Below are positions 31,046 through 41,039 of a stretch of 64,000 nucleotides of DNA, piece by piece (position 1 is the stretch's first letter; every line of letters starts with the position of its first letter). Position numbers and translations under genes: made by a program. The stretch spans positions 2,466,501 through 2,530,500 of the forward strand of contig JAHDVF020001251.1 in the NCBI GenBank assembly GCA_022606425.2, read 5' to 3'. This DNA is from Lepidostoma basale. Lineage: Eukaryota; Arthropoda; Insecta; Trichoptera; Lepidostomatidae. The notes below the pieces were generated by a model. That model saw only the letters and a program-made list of their open reading frames with translations, made no database searches and was not told the DNA's origin.

Positions 31046-33520
31046 CTAAAAGGTTTTGGGAACTGGATGGGTTAACATGTGAAATGTTAAGGCATTTTTC
31101 CTTGTAAAACGTTTCTCACACATTGAACATGAAAACTTCTCCTCCCCTGAATGGGTTAACATGTGCAATGTTAAGTTCTCTTTCCTCGAGTAACGTTTTT
31201 CGCATACTGAACAAGAAAATATATTTCCCCCTGAATGGGTTAACATGTGCAAAGTTAAACGATATTTCCTTGAGAAACGTTTTTCACACACGGAACAAGA
31301 AAACATCTTCTCTCCTGAATGGGTTAACATGTGCAACGTTAAGTTCTTTTTCCACGAGTAACGTTTTTCACATAACGTACAGGCAAACTTTTGCTCCCCT
31401 GAATGGGTTAACATATGTACAGTTAGGGTACTTTTCAGTGAGAATCGTTTTTCACATACAGAACAAGAAAACATCTCTCCTGAATGAATTAACATGTGTT
31501 TAGTTAGGTAACACTTCAACGAGAAACGTCTTTCACATAGGGAACAAGTAAACTTCTTCTCTCCTGAATGGACTAACATGTGTCTATTTAGGGCATTCTT
31601 AAACGAGAAACGTCTTTCACACACTGAACAAGAAAACTTCTTCTCCGCTGAATGGGTTAACATGTGTGCAGTTAAGGTACCTTTCTGTGAAAATCGTCTT
31701 TCACATACTGAACAAGAAAACTGTTTTTCCTCTGAATGGATTAACATGTGTACAGTTAGTGATCTTTGCCTTAAGAAACATTTTTCACACACTGGACAAG
31801 AAAACATCCTCTCCTCAGAATGGATTAACATGTGTAATGTTAAATAATATTTAGTTGAGAAACGTTTTTTACATACTGAACAAGAAAACTGCTTTTCCCC
31901 TGAATGGGTAAACATATGTTTTGTTAAAGAACTTTTAAGTGTGAAACGTTTTTCACACACTGAGCAAGAAAACATCTTCTCCCCTGAATGGGTTAACATG
32001 TGATATTTTAGGTTCCTTTTCCACGATAAAGTTTTTCCACATACTGGACAAGAACACTTCTTCTCCCCTGAATGTGTTAACATGTGTTCAGTTAGAATAT
32101 ATTTCTGTGAGAATCGTTTTTCACACACTGAACAAGAAAACATCTTCTCCGCTGAATGGGTTAACATGTGTCCAGTTAATTGACCTTTCTGCGAGAATCG
32201 TTTTTCACATATTGAACAAGAAAAAGCTTTTTTATGGGTTAACATATGTACAGTTAGGCTATTTTTAATTGAGTAACATTTTTCACACACTGGACAAGAA
32301 AACTTCCTCTCTGAATGGATTGACATGTGCAATGTTAAGGAATATTCTCTTGAGAAACGTTTTTCACAAACAGAACAAGGAAACTTCTTTTCCCCTGAAT
32401 GGGTTAACATGTGTACAGTTAGTTGACTTTTCTTTGCGTAACGTTTTTCACACACAGAACAAGGAAATTTCTTTTTTCCTGAATGGATTAACATGTGTTC
32501 AGTTAGCGTACATTTCCGTGAAAAACGTTTTTTACATACAGAACAGGGAAAGTTCTTTTCACTTGAATGGGTTAACATGTGATCGGTGAGGTGGCCTTTC
32601 AATGAGAATCGTTTTTCACATACTGAACAAGAAAACTTCTTCTCTCCTGAATGGATTAACATGTGTCTATTTAGGCCTTGCTTAATCGAGAAACGTCTTT
32701 CACACACTGAACAAGAATACCTCTTCTCTCCTGAATGGATTAACATGTGTGAAGTTAGGTTACTCTTTAACGAGAAATGTTTTTCACATACTGAACAAGA
32801 AAACTTGTTTTCGGAATGGGTTGACGTATGACCAGTCAGGTCTTGTTTTTGTAAATAACGATTTTCCTGGATGCAATTTTTTCTTGGGTGAATTTTAGCG
32901 TGCGTTTTTAATTCTCCTATGAATTGAAATGACAAAGGGCACACATTACAAGCATATCTATGTTTAGGTGATTGAAATCTGTTAGTAGCTTCTACCTTGA
33001 TGTCGCAGTTGGAAATGTCTATACCTGTGTAATGCAATGAAGCATTTTCTTTACCACTGTTACTGGAACTAGTCACAGCTTCAAACATTGCTGCGATTAA
33101 ATTATTAAAAGTGGTATCTTGTTGTTGTCTTACAGGTTCCGACATGATTAAACTCGTTAGAGGAAATTTCAAATTGGCCTCCATATCTTGGGGACGATTG
33201 CTTATTGTGGGTGGTTCGAGGTCATGGCTTACAGGTAATTCTAAATCGAAACTCTGATCGTGTATGTGATTGCCTCCTGAAGGTTCTATCTCGACCTCGC
33301 GATCCTCACAGAATTTAAATTGTATGCGATTATTGGTTGTTAGAGGGTTTGGTTCGATTTCGACTACACGCTTGGCAGGGAATTCAAAATCATTTTTCCG
33401 ATCTTCATAGCACTCCGAAGTCAAAAGTTCCTTTTCACTCTTCACAGATGACAGCATAACATCTTTTGATTCTTGGTCCAGTATTGTGAAAGTACTGGTA
33501 ACTAGACTGTTGTATTCCAT
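31046..33520 (-). CDS. C2H2 zinc-finger protein (21 tandem fingers)
   Basis: Predicted nuclear DNA-binding protein, 824 residues, the longest uninterrupted family member. MEYNSLV is the only possible ATG start in this frame: a stop lies just upstream inside the likely 5'-UTR intron (acceptor GTGTCAG at 33542; weak donor near 33600, ACAGTAGTAT instead of GTAAGTAT). The N-domain has early VKSE and later IKVE motifs. An intact isolated finger (YACNVCPLSF...HAKIH), a half finger, then 21 tandem fingers to the natural end THPVPKTF. Fingers 4-8 (FPCS..., CPVCEKCY...) are mirrored in the second half of the 1371 gene. Helix position +1 is almost always Lys while -1, 2, 3 and 6 vary, as expected for diversified DNA contacts. 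Confidence 0.9.
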   Translation of the reverse strand: MEYNSLVTSTFTILDQESKDVMLSSVKSEKELLTSECYEDRKNDFEFPAKRVVEIEPNPLTTNNRIQFKFCEDREVEIEPSGGNHIHDQSFDLELPVSHDLEPPTISNRPQDMEANLKFPLTSLIMSEPVRQQQDTTFNNLIAAMFEAVTSSSNSGKENASLHYTGIDISNCDIKVEATNRFQSPKHRYACNVCPLSFQFIGELKTHAKIHPRKNCIQENRYLQKQDLTGHTSTHSENKFSCSVCEKHFSLKSNLTSHMLIHSGEKRYSCSVCERRFSIKQGLNRHMLIHSGEKKFSCSVCEKRFSLKGHLTDHMLTHSSEKNFPCSVCKKRFSRKCTLTEHMLIHSGKKKFPCSVCEKRYAKKSQLTVHMLTHSGEKKFPCSVCEKRFSREYSLTLHMSIHSERKFSCPVCEKCYSIKNSLTVHMLTHKKAFSCSICEKRFSQKGQLTGHMLTHSAEKMFSCSVCEKRFSQKYILTEHMLTHSGEKKCSCPVCGKTLSWKRNLKYHMLTHSGEKMFSCSVCEKRFTLKSSLTKHMFTHSGEKQFSCSVCKKRFSTKYYLTLHMLIHSEERMFSCPVCEKCFLRQRSLTVHMLIHSEEKQFSCSVCERRFSQKGTLTAHMLTHSAEKKFSCSVCERRFSFKNALNRHMLVHSGEKKFTCSLCERRFSLKCYLTKHMLIHSGEMFSCSVCEKRFSLKSTLTVHMLTHSGEQKFACTLCEKRYSWKKNLTLHMLTHSGEKMFSCSVCEKRFSRKYRLTLHMLTHSGGNIFSCSVCEKRYSRKENLTLHMLTHSGEEKFSCSMCEKRFTRKNALTFHMLTHPVPKTF

Positions 33521-33705
33521 ATTTCCGGCGTGGGCTGGGTTCTGACACTTTTATTGAGTTATACACAATTTTAATCTTTATAATTAATGAAAAATACTAC
33601 TGTAATAAACTAAAACATCGCTAAGTTTTCTTTTGGAAAAATTATGTTTACGCAATTTATTTTAATCGAGCAAAAATACCGAATTGTAAAATCATGTATG
33701 CATAT

Positions 33706-33716
33706 ATGATGACGTC
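33706..33716 (-). promoter_or_regulatory. CRE/ATF-like promoter core
   Basis: GACGTCATCAT in gene orientation, about 190 bp upstream of the 31046 start codon. Confidence 0.5.
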
Positions 33717-33862
33717 TATAATAATGCGTCGTTCCATAAATAAAATTTGTATACTTATTCCATAGAAAAACGTGGGTTGCCGTTTACAATGATATAACTC
33801 AGTTAGATGGTGTCGGAAACACGGACCACATATTAATGTTTTACGATCCTGGAGCGACTTAA

Positions 33863-34140
33863 GAGCGGCAGCTCAATGATCCGCAAAAGAGTCGACTCAG
33901 CGGAGTCGTTTGGATACGACTCGGGGTTCGAGCGGCAGCTCAATGATCCGTAAAAGAGTCGACTCCGCGAGTCGTTCAGATTAAACGACTCGCGGTTCGA
34001 GCGGCAGCTCAATGATCCTCAAAAGAGTCGACTCAGCGAGTCGTTTAGATTAAACGACTCGCGGTTCGCGGGTCGAGCGGCGGCTCAATGATCCGCAAAA
34101 GAGTCGGCTCAGCGGAGTCGTTTACGGCTCGCGAATCAAA
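33863..34140. repeat. Tandem repeat, about 70 bp x 4
   Basis: Four imperfect units starting GAGCGGCAGCTCAATGATCC, each with AAAAGAGTCGACTC and an ACGACTCGCGG-like block. The GAGTCGACTC core also occurs in the hAT-like MITEs at 34920-35038 and 58035-58153, so the array may have grown from such an element. Confidence 0.7.
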
Positions 34141-34159
34141 CTTTTACTGTAATGTAAAT

Positions 34160-34365
34160 TTATGCTGTGTGCTTGTGTCTGACGTCTGTTACTTTTTTTA
34201 GTTTTCATATATATTTTTTAAATAATTTGAAATTTAAATTTTTTAAATAATTCGTAATTTTTAAAAAAAAATTATTTTATTATTTTTAAACAATATATAT
34301 TTTTTAATAATGTTTAATTTTCAAATCATTTTATATTTTTAAATAATTTTTATTTTTATTTTTAA
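34160..34365. repeat. AT-rich low-complexity tract
   Basis: Runs of TTTTTAAATAATTT-like words, almost no G or C. No gene seen. Confidence 0.6.
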
Positions 34366-34580
34366 TACATAATTTTTCATTTGTCTTGTAGGCAGAGAGG
34401 ATGGATCGCCACAATGCCCTGTCCTGGCATACCTTTCGGGCTTCCTCTACATTCATACATCGTACCATGCACGCACGTCGATTATTCCGACTTCGGATGT
34501 GGACGCTTTTTAGTAATTGATTAATTTGGTCATGCCATGTTTTCCTCGGTCGTCCTCGGCTTCTTTTCCCACTCACTTAA
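34366..34580 (-). pseudogene. RTE-like LINE C-terminal relic
   Basis: - strand GKRSRGRPRKTWHDQINQLL and CMVRCMNVEEARKVCQDRAL match the tail at 48770-48930. Open for about 80 codons but only a fragment. 34581-34919 beyond it has no recognised gene. Confidence 0.6.
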
Positions 34581-34919
34581 TTTTCAGTCGCTTTTTACAC
34601 TTCGGTTTCCTAGTTGTTTTGACACTTTGAAATAATTCAAGTTAGCATACAGTTTGGGCATAAAAATCAAATGACATTATTTTTAAAGATTTGGGTTAAA
34701 ACTTTATAGATTGTAGTTAAATTGAAAAAAAAAACATCGATTCGGCATGTCACAAATTTGTATGAAAAATACTACTAGGTAGCAAATTGTTCAATTTTGT
34801 TGTTCTTATGAAATGATAGTGACATTATAGCCTAGTTTCAAATTTTGACAATAGGTGGCATTAGTTTTGCCGACATAACTACCATACGAAATGCATCAAA
34901 ATTTTGTTATATAGTTCGA

Positions 34920-35038
34920 TAGGAATGGGCAAAATGACTCATTTCAGGGAGTCGTGAGTCGTGAAAAAGAGTCGACTCACTTTGCTGAGCGATTCGTTCA
35001 GATCAGATCCCTGAGATGAGTCGTTTTGCGCATCCCTA
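34920..35038. mobile_element. hAT-like MITE, copy 1
   Basis: TAGGAATGGGCAAAATGACT at one end and AGTCGTTTTGCGCATCCCTA at the other are near-complementary. A sister copy is at 58035-58153. Both share the left neighbour ACCATACGAAATGCATCAAA, so the mobile unit may be longer on that side. The TAGGGATG terminus suggests hAT, but no clear 8-bp duplication is seen. Confidence 0.55.
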
Positions 35039-36320
35039 AACGTAACTGTCACATTGCAATTGCAAGAATCGGTACTATTAGCGCCATCTAGGGGTACGAT
35101 AGTCCCTAATAATATACTCCCGAATCGAAATTAAAGAGATCTACTCTCCGCTCGCAAGGGAATGAGTTGCGTCCTCGCTATAGTCCGTCCGTCCCTCGGA
35201 AGATGTCGCCCAGGATTTTATCTTCAAATTAATTAAAGAGCTAATTAATAATTAAGAGCAATCAATCAATCTTACCTAACTAGTCAATAATTAAGGATAA
35301 ATTTGATTAAGGATTATAGACCTAGATAGATATAGAGAATCATATCCCCTGGTCTAAAATGTGTAAATATAGGAATAACTAGAAGTAAGAATTGTAATTA
35401 ATTAATTAAGGTTTTAACTAATAATGTTAAAGACTAATGTGTAGATAGTAGGTATAATGCTTAGGTTTAATGTTATGATAAGTTTAGGTGGTAAGAGGTA
35501 GATTGATTGGTAGCCTATTGATTTAATCAGCTCTAAATTCCTCCATATTGTCGCTAGGCTAAGATTAAATCATGTAATAGAATTAGAATATAATGTTAAT
35601 AAATAAATGTAGTTAATAATAAGGTAATTAATTATAATTGTGTATATTTTGTATTTTTGTGATATGTTATGTTAATTTTTGTCTAAAATAAATGAGGAGA
35701 GAGCTGTGTGAGGGAGAAGGTTTGCTGTCAGCCAATAGTAGGGGTTACAACCTACAAAGGGAAACGTCCCCTTGCAAATATAAGCAGTACTAGGGAAGAA
35801 AATCAGTCTCTTCCATTCTGGATATCGTAGTGTACAGAGGGGACACTGCCTCTCGCTGATTGAGTTATACAAGGAGGAAAGTAATCCTCCGTGTTAAGAC
35901 GGATTCTGCTGGTGCAGAAAACACCGCCATCACTGCTATTATTAGCAGTCAGTATTCCCTATTGGAGAATCGATCTGGAGTTGGGACCGAACCCCGTAGA
36001 CCTCCATACATCCTGCGCTTGACGCATTGCTGACAAACCTGCCAACCGCCATCATCAGGCTGCCCTGTTGCTGACAGACCTGCTCGCCGCACCAGGGCGC
36101 CTGTTGACCAGCGCCGGCCAGCCGCACAACCGGGTTAATGTTAGGTGGCTCGCCCTGTTTGCCACCCATTCACTCTCACCATTACCACCATTAGAACCTA
36201 GCGCTATAAAGTTGCCAGGGAGAGAAAAACTGCTCTCCATACAGCCGGAGCATAACAACAAATGTAGAATTCGAGTCCAAAATATGAATATCGATAGAAA
36301 AGCATCGAAAGTGGGGTAGT
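35039..36320. other. No recognised gene; AT-rich then GC-rich
   Basis: 35039-35660 is AT-rich with many TTAATTA words. 35660-36320 is more GC-rich with short open frames on both strands (for example 36068-36319 +), none with a motif I recognise. It could be a LINE 5' UTR or LTR relic, but I cannot show that. Confidence 0.4.
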
Positions 36321-36324
36321 CCAT

Positions 36325-36372
36325 TGTTTCTGCCTTCCCTTTCGGGGAGACGGCGTGATGGTTAGTTAGATA
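36325..36372 (+). repeat. RTE-like LINE 3' tail
   Basis: GTCCATTGTTTCTGCC and GGAGACGGCGTGATGGTTAG, the shared 3' end of the 28507 LINE family, with a short GTTAGATAG repeat. 36373-36899 holds no recognised gene. Confidence 0.5.
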
Positions 36373-36899
36373 GAAAACAACTGTGTGTTTGTATTTCGAA
36401 GAATTAGGAAACTGATTAGTCTATACAAGCCTACACAAGGTTCAACATGTGATAATTTAAGAGGCCGGCTCCCCTATTCTTCCAATTACACCTGAAAAAT
36501 GAATTTTATTCATTTATTTGGGGTAACAATAAGCAATTACAGTACATAAATAAAACACATAGAAACAATAGAATACGGCCAATTACATGCTACCACAAGT
36601 GTAAAATATAAGAAAAGTTAACAGTACATACCAGTTAATCGAAATTGAAGTTAAACTTGATTCAAACAAGGAATTAAAATCAAAATCATGTAGAGATAAA
36701 GATTAGGCACCCGTCCCGACATCTATTTGCCCTGAATGAAAATTGATTGATTTAATTTCGGGGTGGAAAATAAAAATTACAACCCATCTGTTTGAATTCA
36801 AAACTATGAATTGGAACAGAGATTGACCTATACACTTACTCTGTACTAAAAAAATTATATGACTTGCTTGCTAGAACTTAAATCTAATAATGGTTATTT

Positions 36900-37360
36900 T
36901 GGCTTATTTTTGTTTGCTCCACAATGAGAAATGATCTCTAAGTGGATATAAGAGTGAACATATTAGCAGGGAAGGGTATATTAAGGGTAATAATGTCTGT
37001 GTTGAAGTTTGGGTATTGTACTATTTGGGTGAATGGGCAATAGAAAAATATGGGGTCAAGATTTTCATCTGCGATGCCGCATTCACAAATGGCAGAGTCT
37101 AGAATGTGAATTTCGTTAGGATGCGCTCTGTGACAACAGTGTCCGATACGCATTTTATGTATCGAGCTGGTTTCCATTTTATTTAATTGCAGTATGTTAT
37201 ACCATGGCGTCGACAGAACATCAGAGCATCGGGCTGGAGTTCCGGGTACATTTTTCCTTTAGATTGACTGGAGATGTTCCAATCATTCGGCCATGCGTGT
37301 TGCAATTTTTTGCGCATAACAGGGATGAGATGTTCGTAACACGTATATAAGGAGTAATTA
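36900..37360 (-). pseudogene. LINE C-terminal zinc-knuckle relic
   Basis: - strand MRIGHCCHRAHPNEIHILDS followed by AICECGIADENLDPIFFYCP is the Cys-rich tail found after the reverse transcriptase/RNase H of R1/I-type LINEs. Upstream, AWPNDWNISSQSKGKMYPEL continues it in another frame. Fragment only. Confidence 0.6.
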
Positions 37361-37364
37361 TACG

Positions 37365-37495
37365 ATCGCATTAATTTCACATTTACAATCGAAATAAAAT
37401 ACGGGATCACGGCAAGAGACACGTGCTAACGGCCCAGAAAAGCTCCATGTTGAAAATATTGTCTATGTGCTTAAGGCCTGGTAAATACTTTCAAG
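37365..37495 (-). repeat. P-like MITE fragment (reverse)
   Basis: CACATTTACAATCGAAATAA through GGCCTGGTAAATACTTTCAA, reverse of the CAATGCCAACTTG-type repeat at 4380. Confidence 0.45.
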
Positions 37496-37503
37496 GTGAC
37501 ATT

Positions 37504-37945
37504 CAATGCGTCTCGAATCTATGTTATCAAGCCGCAATGTTAAGTTTATACATCTGGGTCCATCAATCTGACAGCTGTCAAATGTCAGACAATTTTGGTA
37601 AAAATACCTCGAATTTTTCGAAACAATTAATAAATATAAACATTTTTAACGATATTATTGCATTAGGCATTATTATTATGAATTAGCTTTACCACAGGGT
37701 ACAAATTTTGAAGTTAATATATTATGAATTTTGAGGTTAAATTGAAAGATTATTTTGAACATTTTACGTACCAAAGTTGTACACAAACTATATTATACAA
37801 TTCAATGTGTGTTCAAATCATTACTAGTACTTTTATAAAGTAAACACACTGAGGAAAATGCATATAATGACAGCTGTCAGATGGATGGACCCAGATGTAT
37901 AAACTTAACATTGCGGCTTGATAACATAGATTCGAGACGGCATTG
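37504..37945. mobile_element. P-like MITE with about 78-bp inverted ends
   Basis: Left end CAATGCGTCTCGAATCTATG and right end CATAGATTCGAGACGGCATTG, complementary for about 78 bp through GACAGCTGTCA. The inner motif ATCAAGCCGCAATG also lies in the terminal repeat of the P-type element at 43919. No coding capacity. It sits just upstream of the promoter of the 38333 gene. Confidence 0.6.
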
Positions 37946-38015
37946 TATTGTATAGCATTTTTCTGGAATTTCAGTGTTCTGTTTCACCCATAGATGAATC
38001 ATATAATTTTCATTA

Positions 38016-38026
38016 GACGTCATCAT
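38016..38026 (+). promoter_or_regulatory. CRE/ATF-like promoter core
   Basis: GACGTCATCAT in gene orientation about 150 bp before the likely donor at 38177. CATCTCGCGATATA follows at 38093-38106, as in the 1371 and 23929 promoters. Confidence 0.5.
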
Positions 38027-38176
38027 GCTATTTCTGGTTCGCTTAAATAAAGCGCGTAAACATTATTTATCCGAAAATATTAACTACCTACGCATCTCGC
38101 GATATAATCTACCACGGAGAATATAGTGATATAATCATTATACTTATTATTTTTGTGAGAATTTTGGAAGTGCAAA

Positions 38177-38251
38177 GTAAATCTTTATATATTTTACACC
38201 GAATGTCAAGATTTCATATATAACTCCTTAAAGATGTCCATAAAATTGCAG
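38177..38251 (+). other. Predicted 5'-UTR intron, 75 bp
   Basis: Donor GCAAA|GTAAAT at 38177 and acceptor TTGCAG at 38250-38251, aligning with the introns of 73-78 bp predicted in the 1371, 23929 and 61422 genes. Confidence 0.5.
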
Positions 38252-38332
38252 AATACAACTACGGTTAAAAAATAAATACAATCATTTGCCAGAAATATAG
38301 ATGAAAAACTGATTTCCATCACTTTCACAACA

Positions 38333-39658
38333 ATGGACCAAGAATCAAAAGATATAATACAGTCATCCATAAAGGTTAAATTAGAACCTTCAACGTGGGA
38401 ATTTATTGAAGATCCGAAGATTAATTTGGAATACCATATCAAGGATGAAGTCAAAATCGAGCCAAACACTTCACCTAATAATCCCACACAAATTAATTTA
38501 TTTCTGGATCGGCAAGTCGATATTAAACCTACAGGAGGCAATCACATACAGGATTTGGGCTTCGCTTTACCATTCCGTGTAAAGCAAGAACTCGAAACGC
38601 CCAAAAAGAACAATCCTACGCAAGCTCTAGAGGCCAATTTTAAAATTTCTCTAACGTCCGTGTTCACGTCGGAATGTGCAAGACAAAAGCATGATGCAGA
38701 ATTAAATAATTTAATCTCTATAAACCATGAATCTGTATCTAGTTCCAGTGACAGTTGTGAAGAAAGTGCTCCATCGTTTTCTACGGATATCGATATTTCC
38801 AGTTGCGACGTAAAAGTGGAAGGTTTTAACAGGCTTCTAACACCTACACATAGATATGCTTGTACTTTATGCAGCACGTCATTTCGTTTCATTAGAGAAT
38901 TAAAAACGCATGCTAAGATTCATACAGAAAAACAATACCCTTCTTCCATTCGTGAAAATTATTATCTAGAGGACCTGTCAACATATGCAGGAGAGAAAAA
39001 GTTTTCTTGTTCTGTATGTAAAAAACGTTATATAACGAAAAGTTCCGTAACTGCACACATGATTACCCATTCTGGGGTGAATAAGTTTTCTTGTTCTGTA
39101 TGTGAAAAAGGTTTCTTTAGGAAACGTTCTCTAATTAAGCACTTATCAATCCATACACTGGAAAATAAGTTTTCTTGTTCAATATGTGAAAAACGTTTCT
39201 CAAGGAAAGACTCGTTAACTTCACACATGGTTACCCATACAGGAGAGAAGAAGTTTTCGTGTTCTATATGTGAAAAACTTTTTTCAAGGAAAGGTTCCTT
39301 AACTGCACATATGTTAACCCATTCAGGGGAGAAGAATTTTTCTTGTTCTGTATGTGAAAAACGCTTCACAAAGAAAGTTTCTGTAACTAAACACATGTTA
39401 ACCCATTCAGGGAAGAAGAAGTTTTCTTGTCCAATATGTGAAAGCATTTTCTCGGAGAAGTGTGTCCTGGCTGAACACATGTCAATCCATTCAGAGGAGA
39501 AAAAGTTTTCTTATTCTGTATGTAAAAAACGTTTCACAACGAAAAAGTCCGTAACTAAACACATGTTGATCCATTCAGGGGAGAAGAAGTTTTGTTGTTC
39601 TCTTTGTGAAAAACGTTTCTCAACGAAAGACTCCGTAAGCGCACCCATCGCGCCGTGA
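38333..39658 (+). CDS. C2H2 zinc-finger protein, truncated by a foldback element
   Basis: 441 codons on the + strand, the only family member in this orientation. The start is MDQESKD because the usual upstream ATG of MEYNS has become ATA. The N-domain keeps IKDE, VKQE and VKVE motifs. An intact isolated finger (YACTLCSTSF...HAKIH) precedes seven tandem fingers and a broken eighth. Finger 7 has Tyr for the first Cys (FSYSVC). The frame runs into the foldback element at 39649 and stops nine bases later, adding PIAP. Fingers resume beyond it in another frame (39905-40590). Whether a truncated protein is made is unknown. Confidence 0.75.
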   Translation: MDQESKDIIQSSIKVKLEPSTWEFIEDPKINLEYHIKDEVKIEPNTSPNNPTQINLFLDRQVDIKPTGGNHIQDLGFALPFRVKQELETPKKNNPTQALEANFKISLTSVFTSECARQKHDAELNNLISINHESVSSSSDSCEESAPSFSTDIDISSCDVKVEGFNRLLTPTHRYACTLCSTSFRFIRELKTHAKIHTEKQYPSSIRENYYLEDLSTYAGEKKFSCSVCKKRYITKSSVTAHMITHSGVNKFSCSVCEKGFFRKRSLIKHLSIHTLENKFSCSICEKRFSRKDSLTSHMVTHTGEKKFSCSICEKLFSRKGSLTAHMLTHSGEKNFSCSVCEKRFTKKVSVTKHMLTHSGKKKFSCPICESIFSEKCVLAEHMSIHSEEKKFSYSVCKKRFTTKKSVTKHMLIHSGEKKFCCSLCEKRFSTKDSVSAPIAP

Positions 39659-39904
39659 GTGTAAAACCGAATTAAGTGCAAATATACATTTTGGAGATAT
39701 GGGAGTTTAAAGGTTTCATATTGCTTGGAAAAACTGTTTTTTTTAATAAACCAATGATTTTCGGTTATTCAGTAATATACCTATAAACCGAAAATCATTG
39801 GTTTATTTAAAAAAAAAAGTTTTTCCAAGCAAAATGAAACCTTTAAACTCCCATGTCTCCAAAATGTATATTTGCACTTAATTCGGTTTTACACTCACGG
39901 TGCG
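39649..39904. mobile_element. 256-bp foldback element inside the finger array
   Basis: Two arms of about 115-120 bp, from CGCGCCGTGAGTGTAAAACC to GGTTTTACACTCACGGTGCG, are near-perfect complements around a short loop. The loop (39763-39783) equals 40393-40413. No coding capacity and no clear target duplication. It splits finger 8 between the helix and the His pair. Confidence 0.75.
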
Positions 39905-40590
39905 ACATGATTATCCATTCAGGGGAGAAGAAGTTTTCTTGTTCAGTATGTGAAAAACGTTGCTTTTCGAAATGTAGCCTCTCCAAACACGTGTTCATCC
40001 ACTCAGAGGGAAAGAAGTTTTCTTGTTCAGTGTGTGAAAAACGTTTCTTCGAGAAATGTGTCCTGACAAGACACATGTCAACGCATTCAGGGGAGAAGAA
40101 GTTTTCTTGTTCAGTGTGTGAAAAACGTTTCTTCGAGAAATGTGTCCTGGCTAGACACATGTCAACGCATACAGGGGAAAAGAAGTTTTCTTGTTCTTTA
40201 TGTGAAAAACGTTTCACAACGAAAGTGTCCGTTATTAAACACATGTTTATTCATTCAGGAGAGAAGAAGTTTTCTTGTTCTCTATGTGAAAAACGTTTCT
40301 CAACGAAAGAGTATATAAATCTACAAATGTTAACCCATTCAGAGGAGAGGAAGTTTTCTTGTTTAGTATGTGAAAAGCGTTTCTTTGCGAAAGGTTATTC
40401 AGTAATATACCTAGCCTCACTAAACAGTGTTAATTCATTCAGGGGGAAAGAAGTTGTTCAATATATAAAAAAAACGTTTCTCTCAGAAAGCCCATCTAAT
40501 TGTGCACTTGTCAACCCATTCAGAGTAGATGTTTTATTGAGCAATATGTGAAAAGGTATTTCAATGAAGGTTTTATAACTCGACACGTGT
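39905..40590 (+). pseudogene. Distal half of the split zinc-finger gene
   Basis: The array resumes with MIIHSGEKK then five recognisable fingers. The second and third are nearly identical (FFEKCVLTRH and FFEKCVLARH), a recent 84-bp duplication. Finger 5 has Gln for the first His. In the next finger a 17-nt insertion shifts the frame, and the remaining fingers are degraded to about 40590. An ATG at 39853 inside the foldback element opens this frame to 40551, but the first 18 codons are transposon. Confidence 0.75.
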
Positions 40591-40769
40591 AAAACCATGA
40601 AATAATAATTAGGCTAATTTGTATAGCGCCGTTTTCGTGAATAGCTCATCTCAAGGGGGCTTTCTCAGTATTGAACAACGTTTTTCACTGATTGGTACCG
40701 TAACTTTTTACAAGTTATTAATTATTAATAACAAATTGATATAATCTATTAATATAAAAAATATGAGAA

Positions 40770-41030
40770 TAATGGAAGATACTGCCAGATGGGGCAGACA
40801 ACGCAGAAGACACTGGAATGCGCACGTGTAGAGAATACATCCCTCCAGAATCCCATACGCTGTGATGTATCAGATTCCTGGTGGCTACCGTCTCCCTGGA
40901 AGATCGCCAGATATTTGGAGGGATAGCTGGGAGTCGACTTCCCAAGAGAGGCCAGCTTGAACTACAGGAACAGACCAAAGGTCTAAAAGGAGAAGAGAAG
41001 AATATTCTTATATTATTCTTCAATGTGCAA
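40770..41030 (+). pseudogene. LINE C-terminal relic
   Basis: RWGRQRRRHWNAHV, RIPYAVMYQIPGGYRLPGRS and PDIWRDSWEST read as the basic tail of an RTE-like LINE. Stops interrupt it. Confidence 0.45.
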
Positions 41031-41039
41031 TAAACTAAT

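Larger units (their letters stand above)
29936..33786. repeat. Segmental duplication, unit with the 31046 gene
   Basis: Partner of 14225-17123: same LINE relic, 3' flank, poly(A) context, finger gene and promoter. This copy retains the longer array and the 5'-UTR intron acceptor deleted in the partner. Confidence 0.75.

Noticed and set aside
36068..36319. 83-codon + frame and overlapping - frames
   Set aside because: No start context, motif or repeat-level conservation; both strands are equally open.
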